A stretch of 50,727 nucleotides of DNA from CAZPUS01 sp964589825 (GCA_964589825.1 CAZPUS010000022.1:1-50727), one strand, 5' to 3'; positions 7,741 to 17,830 are shown, numbered from the stretch's first letter. The notes: a model not told the origin generated them from the sequence alone. A program made the numbers and translations.

Positions 7741-9960
7741 TTACAGCATGTTGACCGGGTCTACGTCGATCGTTATTTTAACCTGTGAGTCGGCGACAGG
7801 GCCGGTGGCGTAGCCTGATTTGACAATACGATGCAGCTGTGCCGGTGAATCGGATTTGACCAGCAGAGAGTAGCGTTGTTTCCCCCTGAGGCGTTCCAGA
7901 ACCGCCGGGGAAGGACCGAGTATACGAAATACATCCTCTGCAGTTTTGTGTGTGTGCATATCGGATGCGATACGCTGCAGTAGCGAAAACGCACGCGCGC
8001 CGTCAGTGCTTTCTGCAACAATGCGGATAAGGCGTCCATAGGGAGGATAGCCCAGCTCTTTGCGCTGCTGAAGCTCCATGCGGTAAAAATTGACGAAATC
8101 GTGCTGTTGTGCGTAGGTTATGGCGTATTCCTCCGGATAATAGGTCTGGATTACCACGGTACCGGCATTGTCTTTTCGTCCCGCTCTGCCCGAAACCTGT
8201 GTAAGCAAATGAAACGTACGTTCGGCGGCCCGGAAGTCGGGAATGTGAAGGGCCGTATCGGCCTGCAGTACGCCCACGAGCCGTACCCCGGGAAAGTCGA
8301 GTCCTTTTGCCACCATCTGCGTTCCGATGAGGATGTCGGCTTCCCGTCGTGCAAAACGGGAGAGAATGGAGCTGAACGCACCTTTTCGTCTGGTTGAATC
8401 CTGATCCATGCGAAGGAGGCGTGCGTGCGGAAACTGTTGCTGAATGTATTCAGCCGCTTTCTGGATGCCTGTTCCTTTATATTTAATGTGTGTGCCGTGA
8501 CACTCCGGGCAGGTATCGGGAGCAGTGGTAAAATAGCCGCACTGATGGCATTTGAGCGTCAGATCGCTTCGATGATAGGTGAGAGTAACACAGCAATGAG
8601 GACACGTATGCGTATGGCCGCAGCTTTTGCAGATCAGGCAGACGGAAAAGCCCCGGCGGTTAAGCAAAAGAATCGCCTGGGTGCCCTGCGCAAGTACCTC
8701 TTCTATTTTGGCGGCCAGAGGGCGAGAAAGGATCGTCCAGTTATTCTCCTTGTGCTCGTTGTTCATATCGACGATTTCAACGGCGGGTAACACCGCGCCT
8801 GCGAATCGCTCATGTAGTTCGCACAGCCGGTACTTGTGCCGGAGTGCATTGTAGTATGATTCAATCGAGGGGGTCGCGCTGCCCAGCACCACGGTGCAGT
8901 GCTGATACCTGCCACGCATCACCGCGACATCACGCGCATTATAGCGAGGAGGCGTTTCGGTCTGTTTATAACTTGCGTCGTGTTCTTCGTCTACAATGAT
9001 AAGTCCTGGATCGTGCATCGGGGCAAGGACCGCGCTGCGTGCCCCGACAAGAACTCTTCTGGATCCGGTCATCACCTTCTGCAATGTCTCTTTTCGTTCA
9101 CCGGCTGCCATGCGGCTGTGGATAAGGGCAACGGTCTCCTCACCCAGTGCCGCTTCAAAGCGCTGAATCGTCTGAGGAGTAAGTGAGATTTCGGGTACGA
9201 GAATTATTACGCTTTTATTACGTGCGAGCATCCTTTTTGTCAGCTCGATGTAAATGAAGGTCTTGCCGCTTCCGGTAATGCCATGCAACAGAAAAGGGGT
9301 GTCGGGCCGGGAAAAATCTTCGGTTATGGTATCGACGATATTTTTTTGTGTCTCACTCAGGGATATGGCATCCTCATCCATGCATATTGATTCCCCGGAT
9401 GAAGTGATCGCCACTTTTTTTTGTCTGACGACTTCCTTTTCAGCAAGTGCAGCGAGGATATGACGCGTAACATTACAGCGCTGATATGCCTGTTTGGCAC
9501 TGAACCATGAAGAGCCGAACTCCGCATGAAGATGTGTGGCTGCATTATATTGCGTTTTGGTCATTGCGGCTGGGGCGTGAGGAGGGGTAATTATCTGGTA
9601 TTCAGTAAGGCGCCGGGGAGCGGTTTCGATAAGTTTTTTTCGTACAAACGGTTTGAATACCGTATGTATTGCGCATTTGTAATAGGATGCAATCCATTCG
9701 TACAGCGCAACAAGTGCCTGCATGTCATGACGGGTTCCGTGTGCATATACGTCCTTTATATCATTTAGCTGCGCAATATCGGAGTCGTTTTTTACACGGA
9801 TAACCACGCCCCATGCCTCTCTGTTTCGGATACTGACACGTACCGCAACGCCGGGATAAATGCTCTCTCTGAAACGAGTTGGTACGTGGTAGTCGAATAA
9901 TCCCGGTATAGCGGTCGGGAAACCGACACATACGATGTGGTCGTAATTATCGTGCGTCAT
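7741..9960 (-). CDS. priA: Primosomal protein N' (replication restart helicase PriA)
   Basis: A 739-residue superfamily 2 helicase that reloads the replisome at stalled forks. Visible are Walker A GITGSGKT, the DEEHD Walker B box, and the paired zinc-binding cysteines CKSCGHTHTCPHC and CHQCG...CPECHG in the middle third. The later helicase motifs include GTQMVAKGLDFPGV and the QVSGRAGR box. Length and motif order are normal for PriA. The start ATG lies ~60 bases from the divergent promoter at 10024. Confidence 0.97.
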   Translation of the reverse strand: MTHDNYDHIVCVGFPTAIPGLFDYHVPTRFRESIYPGVAVRVSIRNREAWGVVIRVKNDSDIAQLNDIKDVYAHGTRHDMQALVALYEWIASYYKCAIHTVFKPFVRKKLIETAPRRLTEYQIITPPHAPAAMTKTQYNAATHLHAEFGSSWFSAKQAYQRCNVTRHILAALAEKEVVRQKKVAITSSGESICMDEDAISLSETQKNIVDTITEDFSRPDTPFLLHGITGSGKTFIYIELTKRMLARNKSVIILVPEISLTPQTIQRFEAALGEETVALIHSRMAAGERKETLQKVMTGSRRVLVGARSAVLAPMHDPGLIIVDEEHDASYKQTETPPRYNARDVAVMRGRYQHCTVVLGSATPSIESYYNALRHKYRLCELHERFAGAVLPAVEIVDMNNEHKENNWTILSRPLAAKIEEVLAQGTQAILLLNRRGFSVCLICKSCGHTHTCPHCCVTLTYHRSDLTLKCHQCGYFTTAPDTCPECHGTHIKYKGTGIQKAAEYIQQQFPHARLLRMDQDSTRRKGAFSSILSRFARREADILIGTQMVAKGLDFPGVRLVGVLQADTALHIPDFRAAERTFHLLTQVSGRAGRKDNAGTVVIQTYYPEEYAITYAQQHDFVNFYRMELQQRKELGYPPYGRLIRIVAESTDGARAFSLLQRIASDMHTHKTAEDVFRILGPSPAVLERLRGKQRYSLLVKSDSPAQLHRIVKSGYATGPVADSQVKITIDVDPVNML

Positions 9961-10023
9961 GATAAATAATTATTTTTCACTAAAGGTTCAGGTTGTTATC
10001 TCTATGTGGTAGCTTAAGGAATA

Positions 10024-10052
10024 TTGACAAAGCATTACGGTGTTGGTATAAT
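10024..10052 (+). promoter_or_regulatory. Perfect-consensus sigma70-type promoter with extended -10
   Basis: TTGACA (10024-10029) and TATAAT (10047-10052) are exact consensus boxes with an exact 17-bp spacer. TGG just before the -10 gives the extended -10 TGn element. Transcription should start near 10059 and run toward the FapA-like gene at 10316. Confidence 0.85.
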
Positions 10053-10058
10053 TATAGA

Positions 10059-10315
10059 TACACGTTAAGGAGTGCTGTAGAAAAATACCTTTTACAAGCG
10101 CATATGTCTACAGGTTCCCGGTTGTTATTTGTGCTGCCGATTGTGTTCAGGAAAAACTATCCGCAGGACCGTTCAGGAGAGTTGATAAACGCAGGCACCA
10201 GCACCTTTGTGCATCTGCCAGTATCTGTGTAAGTATGTAACCGAAACTATATGTATAAAATACAAAATAATGCACGAGACTTGGATTGTGCCTGTAGTCA
10301 GGAAAGGAATGTGGC
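10059..10315 (+). other. Long untranslated leader of the FapA-like gene
   Basis: About 257 bases lie between the predicted start site and the GTG at 10316. A nested hairpin is visible: GGCA (10194-10197) with TGCC (10216-10219) around GCAC (10201-10204) with GTGC (10209-10212). An orphan AAGGAG at ~10067 has no usable start behind it. A 42-codon open frame at 10104-10232 lacks a ribosome site. I do not recognise a known riboswitch, including the c-di-GMP classes. Confidence 0.4.
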
Positions 10316-12652
10316 GTGCGAATAACGATCGACAAAGCAAAACCCGGTATGATTCTTTCGGAAGACGTGGTGCTGCCCAGCGGCAACAGTCTTATTAACG
10401 AAGGGCAGGTGCTCAACGATAAACTCATTGCCACACTGCATGAACGGGGTGTTGAGAAAATAGATATAATGGATGAAGAGGACGAGGTCTCCGATCAGGA
10501 TTCGGTACGGGATGAGGCAAAGGGAAAAGGGGGCGCCGAAGGGGCAGCCACAGAGGAAAAAACGCAGAAGACAGACGAGAACGCAGAGAGTCAGGAGCAG
10601 GAAAAGGAAGCCGCACAGGAGCAGGAGCACGCACCTGTCGATCCTAATATATCGGTGCAGGTAGCGGAAGATAGCATGAGCGCTGCTGTTTCGGTCAGTC
10701 CGCAGGAAGGGCATAAAAACCGTAACATCACCAGTGACGAGGTGATGAATGTGCTCAATGATAACGATGTCGTGTATGGGATAAGCGAGGAGGCGGTTGC
10801 GAAAGTCGTTTCACAATTCAATGAGGCGAAGCGCAGTATCAGGATCGAGGGGGTGGCCAAAGGACGCAAACCCACACCCGGGATACAGGGTCAGCTGCAT
10901 ATCGTTGCTGCGCAGCAGGACGGGGATGAAGAAGAAGAAAGTGAAGAGGGCGGCTATATCTCGTCAAAACAGGATTACGAGCTTGTGCGGGATGCACAGA
11001 ATTATTATCAGCTCGAAGAAGTCGGCATCCGGCCCGACCGTATAGAAAAGGCAACGATAGTCGCTCGCCGGGATAATAATACACCGCCGGTTGAGGGGCT
11101 TACGGTATCGGGTGAAGAAGTGTCGACCGATACGGTGCATAAAAAACCTGTTACCACCGACAATACCATAGAGGTCACGGATGACGAGTCGGAATATACC
11201 GCGGCTCAAACCGGCGTGCTTTATTATTTTGCCGATACGCTGGGGATATTACCGCTTTCTTTTGATGGTGCATTTGAAATCGAGTTGTCTGATGACAGCA
11301 TGGAGGCACGGGTTACAGTGCGGGCTCCCGGTCCCGGTGGTGCATATCCCAAAAAGAGCGAGCTGATGCAGGCACTCAAAGACAACGGCGTGGTACACGG
11401 CCTTATGCAGGAGGAGATGGACAAACTCGTCGAACAGCTTGCGGATAAAAAAATACCGGATGAGCCGGTGCTGGTGGCAAAGGGAGAAGCACCGATTGAC
11501 GGTCAGGACGGCTATGTAGAATATAATTTCAATACTCAGGCGTCACTTACACCAAAACAGCGTGAGGACGGCTCGGTAGATCTGAAGGAACTCAATATCA
11601 TTCAGTCGGTAAAAAAAGGTGACAAACTTGCCCACGTGGTACCTCCCACGGAAGGGAAGGAAGGTATCAGCGTACTGGGCAATAAGATTTCCTTTACAGA
11701 AGGCAAGCCCGCACAGCTTCCCCAGGGTAAAAATACGGAGCTGAGTCCAGAAGAAGAGAATACCCTGATTGCCGGGTGCGACGGTAATGTACGACTGAAC
11801 AATAAACTGGTTGAGGTGGTTGAGGGATTCAGTGTTTCCGGTGATGTCGATTATTCGATAGGCAATATCGATTACAAACATTCTGTGGAGGTCAAGGGAG
11901 ATATTAAGGCAGGTTTTACCGTTAAATGCGGGGGGGATCTCGAAGTGGGCGGTGTGATCGAGGATGCTACCGTAGAAACAGGGGGAAATGTAATCTGTAA
12001 GCAGGGGTTTGTGGGGCAGGGGAAAGGGTTAATCGATGCAAAGGAAGGGGTAAGCCTTCTTTTTGCCAAAAACCAGACCATAATAAGCCGTACCGGTGTG
12101 ACCATTGCCAAAGAAGCACTCAATTGCGCGATCAAGGCTCGTCGCACCATAGAAGTGATGGGAAATCCTATTTCGGTTGTGGGTGGCGAAATAATGGCCC
12201 GGGATGAGATACATGTCTATACTGCAGGGAACCAGTCGCATGCCACCACACGACTCGAGGCAGGCATCGACTTTACAATGATCGAGGAACGAGATAGCAC
12301 ACAACAGCAGATAGAAGCGATAAAAGAGGATATAAATAAGTTGCAGGAACCACTGAAAAAATACAGCCGTCTTCTGAAGATCAAGAAACAGCTTCCTGCC
12401 AAAGATGCACAGATGGTGAGAAAAATCAAAACGTCCATGCAACGCTATCAGAACAAAATCAATGCGCTCGAAGAGCGTAAAAAGCATATCGAAGAAAAAC
12501 TCTACAATTTACATAATGCATGTATAAAGATCGACCATGCCGCAATGCCGGGTGTCGTCTTCAAGATCGGAGAACATCATCACGTAGTAAAAGAAGAGGT
12601 GGTGGGTCCCAAAACAGTCCGTTTGGTGAAGCAGAAAATCAAATTCGTGTAG
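10316..12652 (+). CDS. FapA-like DUF342 protein with a PGM-type N-terminal module
   Basis: A 778-residue protein. The GTG start is set by GGAAAGG 8 bases upstream. Residues 1-55 form the small module seen at the front of many HD-GYP proteins (KPGMILSEDV, then GNSLINEGQVLND). An acidic Glu/Gln-rich linker follows to ~residue 105. The rest matches the flagellar assembly protein A/DUF342 family: beta-helix-like repeats around GDVDYSIGNIDY and GDIKAGFTVKCGGDLEVGG, followed by a coiled coil near residues 660-730. Family members are proposed cytoplasmic beta-helix proteins in flagellar or polar organisation; the biochemical role is unsettled. Two HD-GYP genes with the same N-terminal module follow. 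Confidence 0.85.
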   Translation: MRITIDKAKPGMILSEDVVLPSGNSLINEGQVLNDKLIATLHERGVEKIDIMDEEDEVSDQDSVRDEAKGKGGAEGAATEEKTQKTDENAESQEQEKEAAQEQEHAPVDPNISVQVAEDSMSAAVSVSPQEGHKNRNITSDEVMNVLNDNDVVYGISEEAVAKVVSQFNEAKRSIRIEGVAKGRKPTPGIQGQLHIVAAQQDGDEEEESEEGGYISSKQDYELVRDAQNYYQLEEVGIRPDRIEKATIVARRDNNTPPVEGLTVSGEEVSTDTVHKKPVTTDNTIEVTDDESEYTAAQTGVLYYFADTLGILPLSFDGAFEIELSDDSMEARVTVRAPGPGGAYPKKSELMQALKDNGVVHGLMQEEMDKLVEQLADKKIPDEPVLVAKGEAPIDGQDGYVEYNFNTQASLTPKQREDGSVDLKELNIIQSVKKGDKLAHVVPPTEGKEGISVLGNKISFTEGKPAQLPQGKNTELSPEEENTLIAGCDGNVRLNNKLVEVVEGFSVSGDVDYSIGNIDYKHSVEVKGDIKAGFTVKCGGDLEVGGVIEDATVETGGNVICKQGFVGQGKGLIDAKEGVSLLFAKNQTIISRTGVTIAKEALNCAIKARRTIEVMGNPISVVGGEIMARDEIHVYTAGNQSHATTRLEAGIDFTMIEERDSTQQQIEAIKEDINKLQEPLKKYSRLLKIKKQLPAKDAQMVRKIKTSMQRYQNKINALEERKKHIEEKLYNLHNACIKIDHAAMPGVVFKIGEHHHVVKEEVVGPKTVRLVKQKIKFV

Positions 12653-12870
12653 CCGGGACACGTCGACGTGCGCTCGTAAGTCTATCCCCCCTTCCGTTCT
12701 GTCAGATATCCGGCACCTCATGTAATGAGAGTATACATTGTGCATACCACAATGGCCCGAGCAGAGAATGCGGATGGCTGACGATATAGCGTATTCCCAA
12801 CGTTCTGTTTATGGGCGATACTGGTGGAATAAAAAAAGGATATGGATTGATGAGGGAGGAACAAACATCC

Positions 12871-14280
12871 ATGAAAGAAATTGAACTTTCGAGCATAGAA
12901 GCGGGTACTGTTTCACAGCAACAGTATTACTCACATAATGGTGAATTGCTTATCTCCAAAGATGTCACCATATCGCAGGGCCATATCGATGCACTCAAAC
13001 GGCGTAATATTCACAGATTGTACGTGTCCGAATCCGAAGATGAGGAGATTAACCGGCTGATGCAGCGGGATTACGAGGTGAGTGATGTCGATATGGAGGA
13101 GCCGGACACGTGGGAAGAGCAGGACGACCGGGAAGCGGTATTGCCTGAGCCTAAGGTAATGCAGAACCCGGAGCTGAAAAAAATCGCCGAAGGCTCCAGC
13201 GGATTCGAACAGCTTGCCGGGAGCGAAAAAATTGCGGATATGGATAAAACGCTGGAGATGGCGTGTGGCAGCGATGATCCGGAGGGGACGCCCTTTGCAA
13301 GCAGATCCGTAGAGTTTACTCCTGCGGATCGAAGCGAGGAATACAAACACGACATCTCGCAATCGTATGACACAGCCCGTAAAGAAGTACAGGATATTCT
13401 TACCTCGCTTCTCAACGGCAACAGTGTTGACGGCAAAAGGGTGCAGGCGGTAGTTGAAAAGTTCCTCGAGATATTTCTCAATGATCGTAATATTCTGATT
13501 AATATATCAGGTATACGCAGCAAAGATTCTTCATATCTTTTTTCGCATACGCTTAATGTGTGTCTTCTCAGTATAAACATCGCGGCGGCGATGGGTTACA
13601 ATGAAGAGCAGATCCGGGAAATCGGAATCGGTGCACTTTTGCATGACATTGGTATGTTGCTGATTCCATCGTACATCTGGCAGAAAGAAGGCAAACTCAA
13701 TGAGTCGGAGTGGTTCGAGGTGATGAAGCATCCGATGCTGGGACTGCATGTGCTCGAAAATGTAACCCGACTGCCGCATACGGTTCCGCTTATTGCGTAC
13801 CAGGCACACGAGCGTATAAACGGCAAGGGGTATCCGAAACAGCGTCATTCACGGCTTATTCACAAATACGCCCAGATCGTTCAAATTGCGGATGTGTTCG
13901 AAGCGCTCTCGTCACCACGCCCGCATCGTGCGTCCTATATACCGTATAAAGCGATGGAGATGGTCGTACGTATGACCCGTACAGGACTCTTCGAAAATTC
14001 AAAGACAAAATCGTTTATCACCTACGCATCCCTGTTTCCGGTGGGAAGTATCGTTGAGCTCAATGATGGTCGGTTCGCCAAGGTGATTAAGGCCAACGGT
14101 ACGCATTTCACAAAACCACAGTTGAGCGTACTTACCAGTGAGCATGGCGACGTACTTGACGAAAGCGACATATATCAAGTTGACCTGGTAGAGGCGACAA
14201 GGGAAAACAACGATATCCAGATCGTTCGTGCACATCCTACGGATTTAATTAAAAATCGTGGAATAATGGACGGGTTTTAA
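12871..14280 (+). CDS. HD-GYP domain protein, first of a tandem pair
   Basis: A 469-residue relative of c-di-GMP phosphodiesterases. Residues 1-55 are the PGM-type module (SHNGELLISKDVTIS). An acidic linker follows. The HD-GYP domain spans ~165-395, and the C-terminal beta-rich extension begins FPVGSIVELNDG. Ligands H226, H258/D259, H287 and D341 are in place. The usual HDxGK is HDIGM (262 is Met) and the usual HHE is AHE (312 is Ala), while KGYP is kept at 319-322. Catalytic activity is therefore uncertain. I start at ATG 12871, 10 bases after GGGAGGA, which aligns with the start of the paralogue. An in-frame ATG lies at 12811. Confidence 0.85.
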   Translation: MKEIELSSIEAGTVSQQQYYSHNGELLISKDVTISQGHIDALKRRNIHRLYVSESEDEEINRLMQRDYEVSDVDMEEPDTWEEQDDREAVLPEPKVMQNPELKKIAEGSSGFEQLAGSEKIADMDKTLEMACGSDDPEGTPFASRSVEFTPADRSEEYKHDISQSYDTARKEVQDILTSLLNGNSVDGKRVQAVVEKFLEIFLNDRNILINISGIRSKDSSYLFSHTLNVCLLSINIAAAMGYNEEQIREIGIGALLHDIGMLLIPSYIWQKEGKLNESEWFEVMKHPMLGLHVLENVTRLPHTVPLIAYQAHERINGKGYPKQRHSRLIHKYAQIVQIADVFEALSSPRPHRASYIPYKAMEMVVRMTRTGLFENSKTKSFITYASLFPVGSIVELNDGRFAKVIKANGTHFTKPQLSVLTSEHGDVLDESDIYQVDLVEATRENNDIQIVRAHPTDLIKNRGIMDGF

Positions 14281-14324
14281 TGTCGGTATTTATATAAACG
14301 AATTATTGGATAGCGGAACAGAGC

Positions 14325-15728
14325 ATGAAAGAGATCGATATTAAAAAACTTACCCCGGGGGCGACGACCGACCGTGAATACTACTCGGCAAGCGGTGAGC
14401 TTCTTATATCGAGAGATGTAACCCTGACAGACAAGCATCTGCAGCTTTTAACACGCCGAAATATATTTAAAGTCTATGTCCAGGAGTCTGAGTCTGAGCG
14501 AATAAGCCGTATTATGGAGCGTGATTATTCGGTAGGAGATATCGATTTTGAAGAGGAGAGCGTGGAAGCGTCTTCAAAGTACGATGAATATGTGCGTGAG
14601 CCTCCGAAAATAATGGAGTTTTCTGAGTTTAAAAAAATCCAGACAGGGGAGCAGGGACTGCGGCAGCTCGCAGAGAGTACGAAAATTACGGAAATCGACA
14701 AGAAGCTTCAGCGGGAAGTCCGCGGCATGGATACACCGAAGGGGGCGCCGCTGGAGCAGATGATGATCGAGCTTATGCCCGAAGATCGTGACGATACATA
14801 TAAGGAAGAGGTCTCTTCGTCATACTATCGTGCGCGGGAGAAAGTGGAGCATGTGATAAACGAGCTGCTCGATGGGCGAACTGTTGACGGCTCGGCCGTG
14901 CGCGAAATCGTGGAGAGCTTTTTTGACACATTTCTTAATGATAAAAACATTCTGATAAACATTTCGGGAGTGAAGCATACCCACGGTACATATGTGTTCA
15001 GCCATAGCCTCAACACCTGTCTGCTGGCGATGAATATCGCGGCTGCGATGAAATACAGCGAAGAACAGGTAAAGGAGATCGGCATCGGGGCGTTGCTGCA
15101 CGATATCGGGATGCTGCTTATCCCCTATGAGATACGGGAGAAAAAAGGACGCCTTACTCACCAGGAGTGGTTCGAGGTCATGAAACATCCCATGCTGGGA
15201 CTTCATGTGTTGGAAAATATAACCCGTCTGCCCCGAAGTGTTCCCTTTATCGCATATCAGACGCACGAACGGGTTAATGCTAAAGGGTATCCGAAGCAGC
15301 GTCATTCCCGCCTCATTCATCGGTATGCAAAAATCGTTCAGACCGCGGAAATATTCGATGCACTGTGTTCGCCGCGTTCGTACCGCACCGAATACATTCC
15401 GTATAAAGCGATGGAAATGGTAGTGAGAATGCCCCGGCTGGGATTACTCGGTCCCGGCGAAACCCGATCGTTTCTCAGGTATGTCTCGCTGTTTCCGGTC
15501 GGCAGTCTTGTAGAACTCAATGACGGCCGTATCGCCAAGGTGATTAAATCGAATGACAGCTCATTTACAAAACCGGTTGTAAGTGTGCTTACCGATGTGC
15601 ATGGTGATGCGCTTGCAAAAGAGAAAATATATCAACTTGACTTATCGCAGTATAACAACGAAATCCGGGTCGAACGGGCACATCGTCATGGATTCGTGCA
15701 GGGCTGCAGGATCATGGACGGGTTTTAG
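14325..15728 (+). CDS. HD-GYP domain protein, second of a tandem pair
   Basis: A 467-residue paralogue of the preceding gene, similar along its whole length and ending in the same IMDGF. It keeps the N-terminal module (SASGELLISRDVTLT), the linker, the HD-GYP domain and the beta-rich C-terminus. It carries the same two departures from the family: HDIGM for HDxGK, and THE for HHE. It starts 44 bases after the first copy, so the pair and probably the FapA-like gene are co-transcribed. Its last 17 bases overlap the end of the convergent rluB gene. Confidence 0.85.
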   Translation: MKEIDIKKLTPGATTDREYYSASGELLISRDVTLTDKHLQLLTRRNIFKVYVQESESERISRIMERDYSVGDIDFEEESVEASSKYDEYVREPPKIMEFSEFKKIQTGEQGLRQLAESTKITEIDKKLQREVRGMDTPKGAPLEQMMIELMPEDRDDTYKEEVSSSYYRAREKVEHVINELLDGRTVDGSAVREIVESFFDTFLNDKNILINISGVKHTHGTYVFSHSLNTCLLAMNIAAAMKYSEEQVKEIGIGALLHDIGMLLIPYEIREKKGRLTHQEWFEVMKHPMLGLHVLENITRLPRSVPFIAYQTHERVNAKGYPKQRHSRLIHRYAKIVQTAEIFDALCSPRSYRTEYIPYKAMEMVVRMPRLGLLGPGETRSFLRYVSLFPVGSLVELNDGRIAKVIKSNDSSFTKPVVSVLTDVHGDALAKEKIYQLDLSQYNNEIRVERAHRHGFVQGCRIMDGF

Positions 15729-16494
15729 CGTCAGCAGCCGGATTCCTGCAATGTTTTATTTCATAAGGGGTGAGGGCGACAAACCCACCTCTGGAAAGTC
15801 CTTTGAGTTTTACCGGACCGAACTGTACCCGAATAATCCTGCCTACACGGTAGCCGCATTCTTCGCACACGCGGCGGATCTGTCTGTTTTTGCCCTCGAA
15901 CAGTTCTATGGTGTACCAGTGGGCATCCGGTGTCGAGCTTTGACGCGGAGATATTTTATGCAGTGAGAGGACCTCTCCCCGTGAGACGACACCGGGCGAA
16001 CACATCGTGTATCGATCCTGTGCAGTTACTTCGTTATCGAGCCGCACATGGTATACCTTCTTCATTTTGAACCGGGGATGCGTCAGCGCATGAATCATCT
16101 CCCCGTCGTTTGAAAGTATAAGAAGCCCTTCGGAGTCTCTGTCGAGACGTCCCGCATATTTCAGATGTGCGGCGTCATGCCCGGCCTGTAGAAGAAAATC
16201 GTAAATAGTCACCCGTCCGTGGGTGTCTTTTTTTGAGACAATGGTATCTTTTGGTTTATAAAATTTGTAATACTCCAGCGGTCTTACCCGGGCCACCTCT
16301 TTGCCTTTGTACATAACGGTATCGGTAGCCGGGTCGATTTTTATTCCCATTTCCGTTACTTGTTCTCCGTTTACAAGGATGTGGCCGGAGGAGATCAGCG
16401 TATCACAATTGCGGCGGGATCCAAGACCGCATTGTGCAAGATACTTGTTAAGTCGTATGAGACCGTCGGGATTGTGTGCTGAACGATTATTCAT
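15712..16494 (-). CDS. rluB: 23S rRNA pseudouridine synthase, RsuA/RluB family
   Basis: A 260-residue pseudouridine synthase. An S4 RNA-binding domain (residues ~14-75, IRLNKYLAQCGLGSRR) precedes the catalytic domain with GRLDRDSEGLL, whose catalytic Asp is D118. A second typical motif, EGKNRQIRRVCEECGY, lies near the C-terminus. RluB is the most likely assignment by length, but RluE/F or RsuA cannot be excluded. Its start overlaps the end of the upstream DUF512 gene by 8 bases, so the two are coupled. Confidence 0.9.
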   Translation of the reverse strand: MNNRSAHNPDGLIRLNKYLAQCGLGSRRNCDTLISSGHILVNGEQVTEMGIKIDPATDTVMYKGKEVARVRPLEYYKFYKPKDTIVSKKDTHGRVTIYDFLLQAGHDAAHLKYAGRLDRDSEGLLILSNDGEMIHALTHPRFKMKKVYHVRLDNEVTAQDRYTMCSPGVVSRGEVLSLHKISPRQSSTPDAHWYTIELFEGKNRQIRRVCEECGYRVGRIIRVQFGPVKLKGLSRGGFVALTPYEIKHCRNPAADAKTRP

Positions 16495-17830
16495 GATTCC
16501 TATCGGATGTCACGTTGCGGGAGAGAAGTTTTTCGGTTATCTGAGCAGGAGATGATGCCGTAATTATCGGGAGGCCACATTCACGCTGCAGACGTGCGTG
16601 TGAAAAGCCATCGAGTGTTACCTTTCTTGGGTTGAACATCGCGTCGGGCAAAAAGAGCGCATCCCATCCATTGCCATAGCGACGCACAGCGGCGAGAATA
16701 TCCCGTGCGGTCAGAAGACCCGCAACGGTTACCGATTCCCCGAAAAAGCGATTCTCGACCGAGACGACATCAAGACTGACATCTGGAAAAAAATGCTCGA
16801 TCTCAGCCGCGATTTTTACCAGAAACGGCCCGGCGGCCTTCGAGGTACAGAGACCATATCGAATGGAGTGACCGTCTTTGTCTGGATGAGCCCCTGAAGA
16901 GGGGGCATGCAGGTAAGGTCTGTGCGATTCCCATTCGTGAAGCAGTGTTCGTACCAGACCTACGCCGTTTTCTATCTGGGGGTAGTCTCCATAGTATTGG
17001 TTTTGCGGAATGTGCATTCCGGCGATAAGCAGGAGTTCATCTGCGGCAAAAAGGCGACGCGTTCCAAACTGTATACTGTCGTGTTGCGCTACAGCTTCTA
17101 TTCTTTTGACAAGGGAGTGCGCCTCATCAGGAGTGACGCAGCGAAGGCCGTTTTTGTGAAATCGGGTGAGTCCTACCGGAACCACGGCTATGGAGAGGCA
17201 TGCTGTGGTAAAACTGCACAATGTTTCCAGTGTGTCTGTAAGCACGGCGCCGTCATTGATGCCCGGACATACCACGATTTGTGCATGAAAACAAATACCG
17301 TGTCGGGCCAGCAATGCAAGCTGTGGCACAATATTGCCCGCCTTTGCATTTCCAAGCAATTGAGAACGAACCTCCGGATCGGTTGCGTGAACCGAAATGT
17401 ACAGCGGTGAAAGGTGTTGTTCGATTATACGATCGAGATCGTTATCCGTGCAGGAGGTGAGGGTTATATAGGTGCCCTTGAGAAAAGAATGGCGATAGTC
17501 TTCATCCTTGACATACAACGACGAACGCATTCCACGTGGCAGCTGATCGATAAAGCAGAATATGCATTTGTTCGTACAACGTCGAATACCGATGGATTCG
17601 AGTTCTACGCCGGTATATGCGCCTTCCTCACGATGCATGGTACATTCGTAAAAAGAGCCATTGCGAAGAAATGTTATACAGAATCGTGAATGTGCGCTGA
17701 GAAATGCAAAATCGATTTCATCTTCTACCGAATACTCATCAATAGCGACGATGCGATCTCCGGGACGAAGCCCGCAACGTTGTGCGGCACTTTTTTCTTC
17801 TATACTGTGTATACGGATTCCCTTGCACAC
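16487..17830 (-). CDS. PDZ, radical-SAM, DUF512 family protein
   Basis: A 447-residue protein. Residues ~1-60 form a small PDZ-like domain (GLRPGDRIVAID). The radical-SAM motif CTNKCIFC follows, with cysteines 85, 89 and 92 (C-x3-C-x2-C) to hold a 4Fe-4S cluster. The rest matches the DUF512 family (TIGR03279-like). The reaction is unknown. Within the window it pairs with rluB, which hints at, but does not show, a role in RNA or ribosome modification. The start is the ATG at 17830. Confidence 0.85.
   Translation of the reverse strand: MCKGIRIHSIEEKSAAQRCGLRPGDRIVAIDEYSVEDEIDFAFLSAHSRFCITFLRNGSFYECTMHREEGAYTGVELESIGIRRCTNKCIFCFIDQLPRGMRSSLYVKDEDYRHSFLKGTYITLTSCTDNDLDRIIEQHLSPLYISVHATDPEVRSQLLGNAKAGNIVPQLALLARHGICFHAQIVVCPGINDGAVLTDTLETLCSFTTACLSIAVVPVGLTRFHKNGLRCVTPDEAHSLVKRIEAVAQHDSIQFGTRRLFAADELLLIAGMHIPQNQYYGDYPQIENGVGLVRTLLHEWESHRPYLHAPSSGAHPDKDGHSIRYGLCTSKAAGPFLVKIAAEIEHFFPDVSLDVVSVENRFFGESVTVAGLLTARDILAAVRRYGNGWDALFLPDAMFNPRKVTLDGFSHARLQRECGLPIITASSPAQITEKLLSRNVTSDRNHE

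Noticed and set aside
10104..10232. 42-codon frame in the leader of the FapA-like gene
   Set aside because: No ribosome site; the orphan AAGGAG is too far away.
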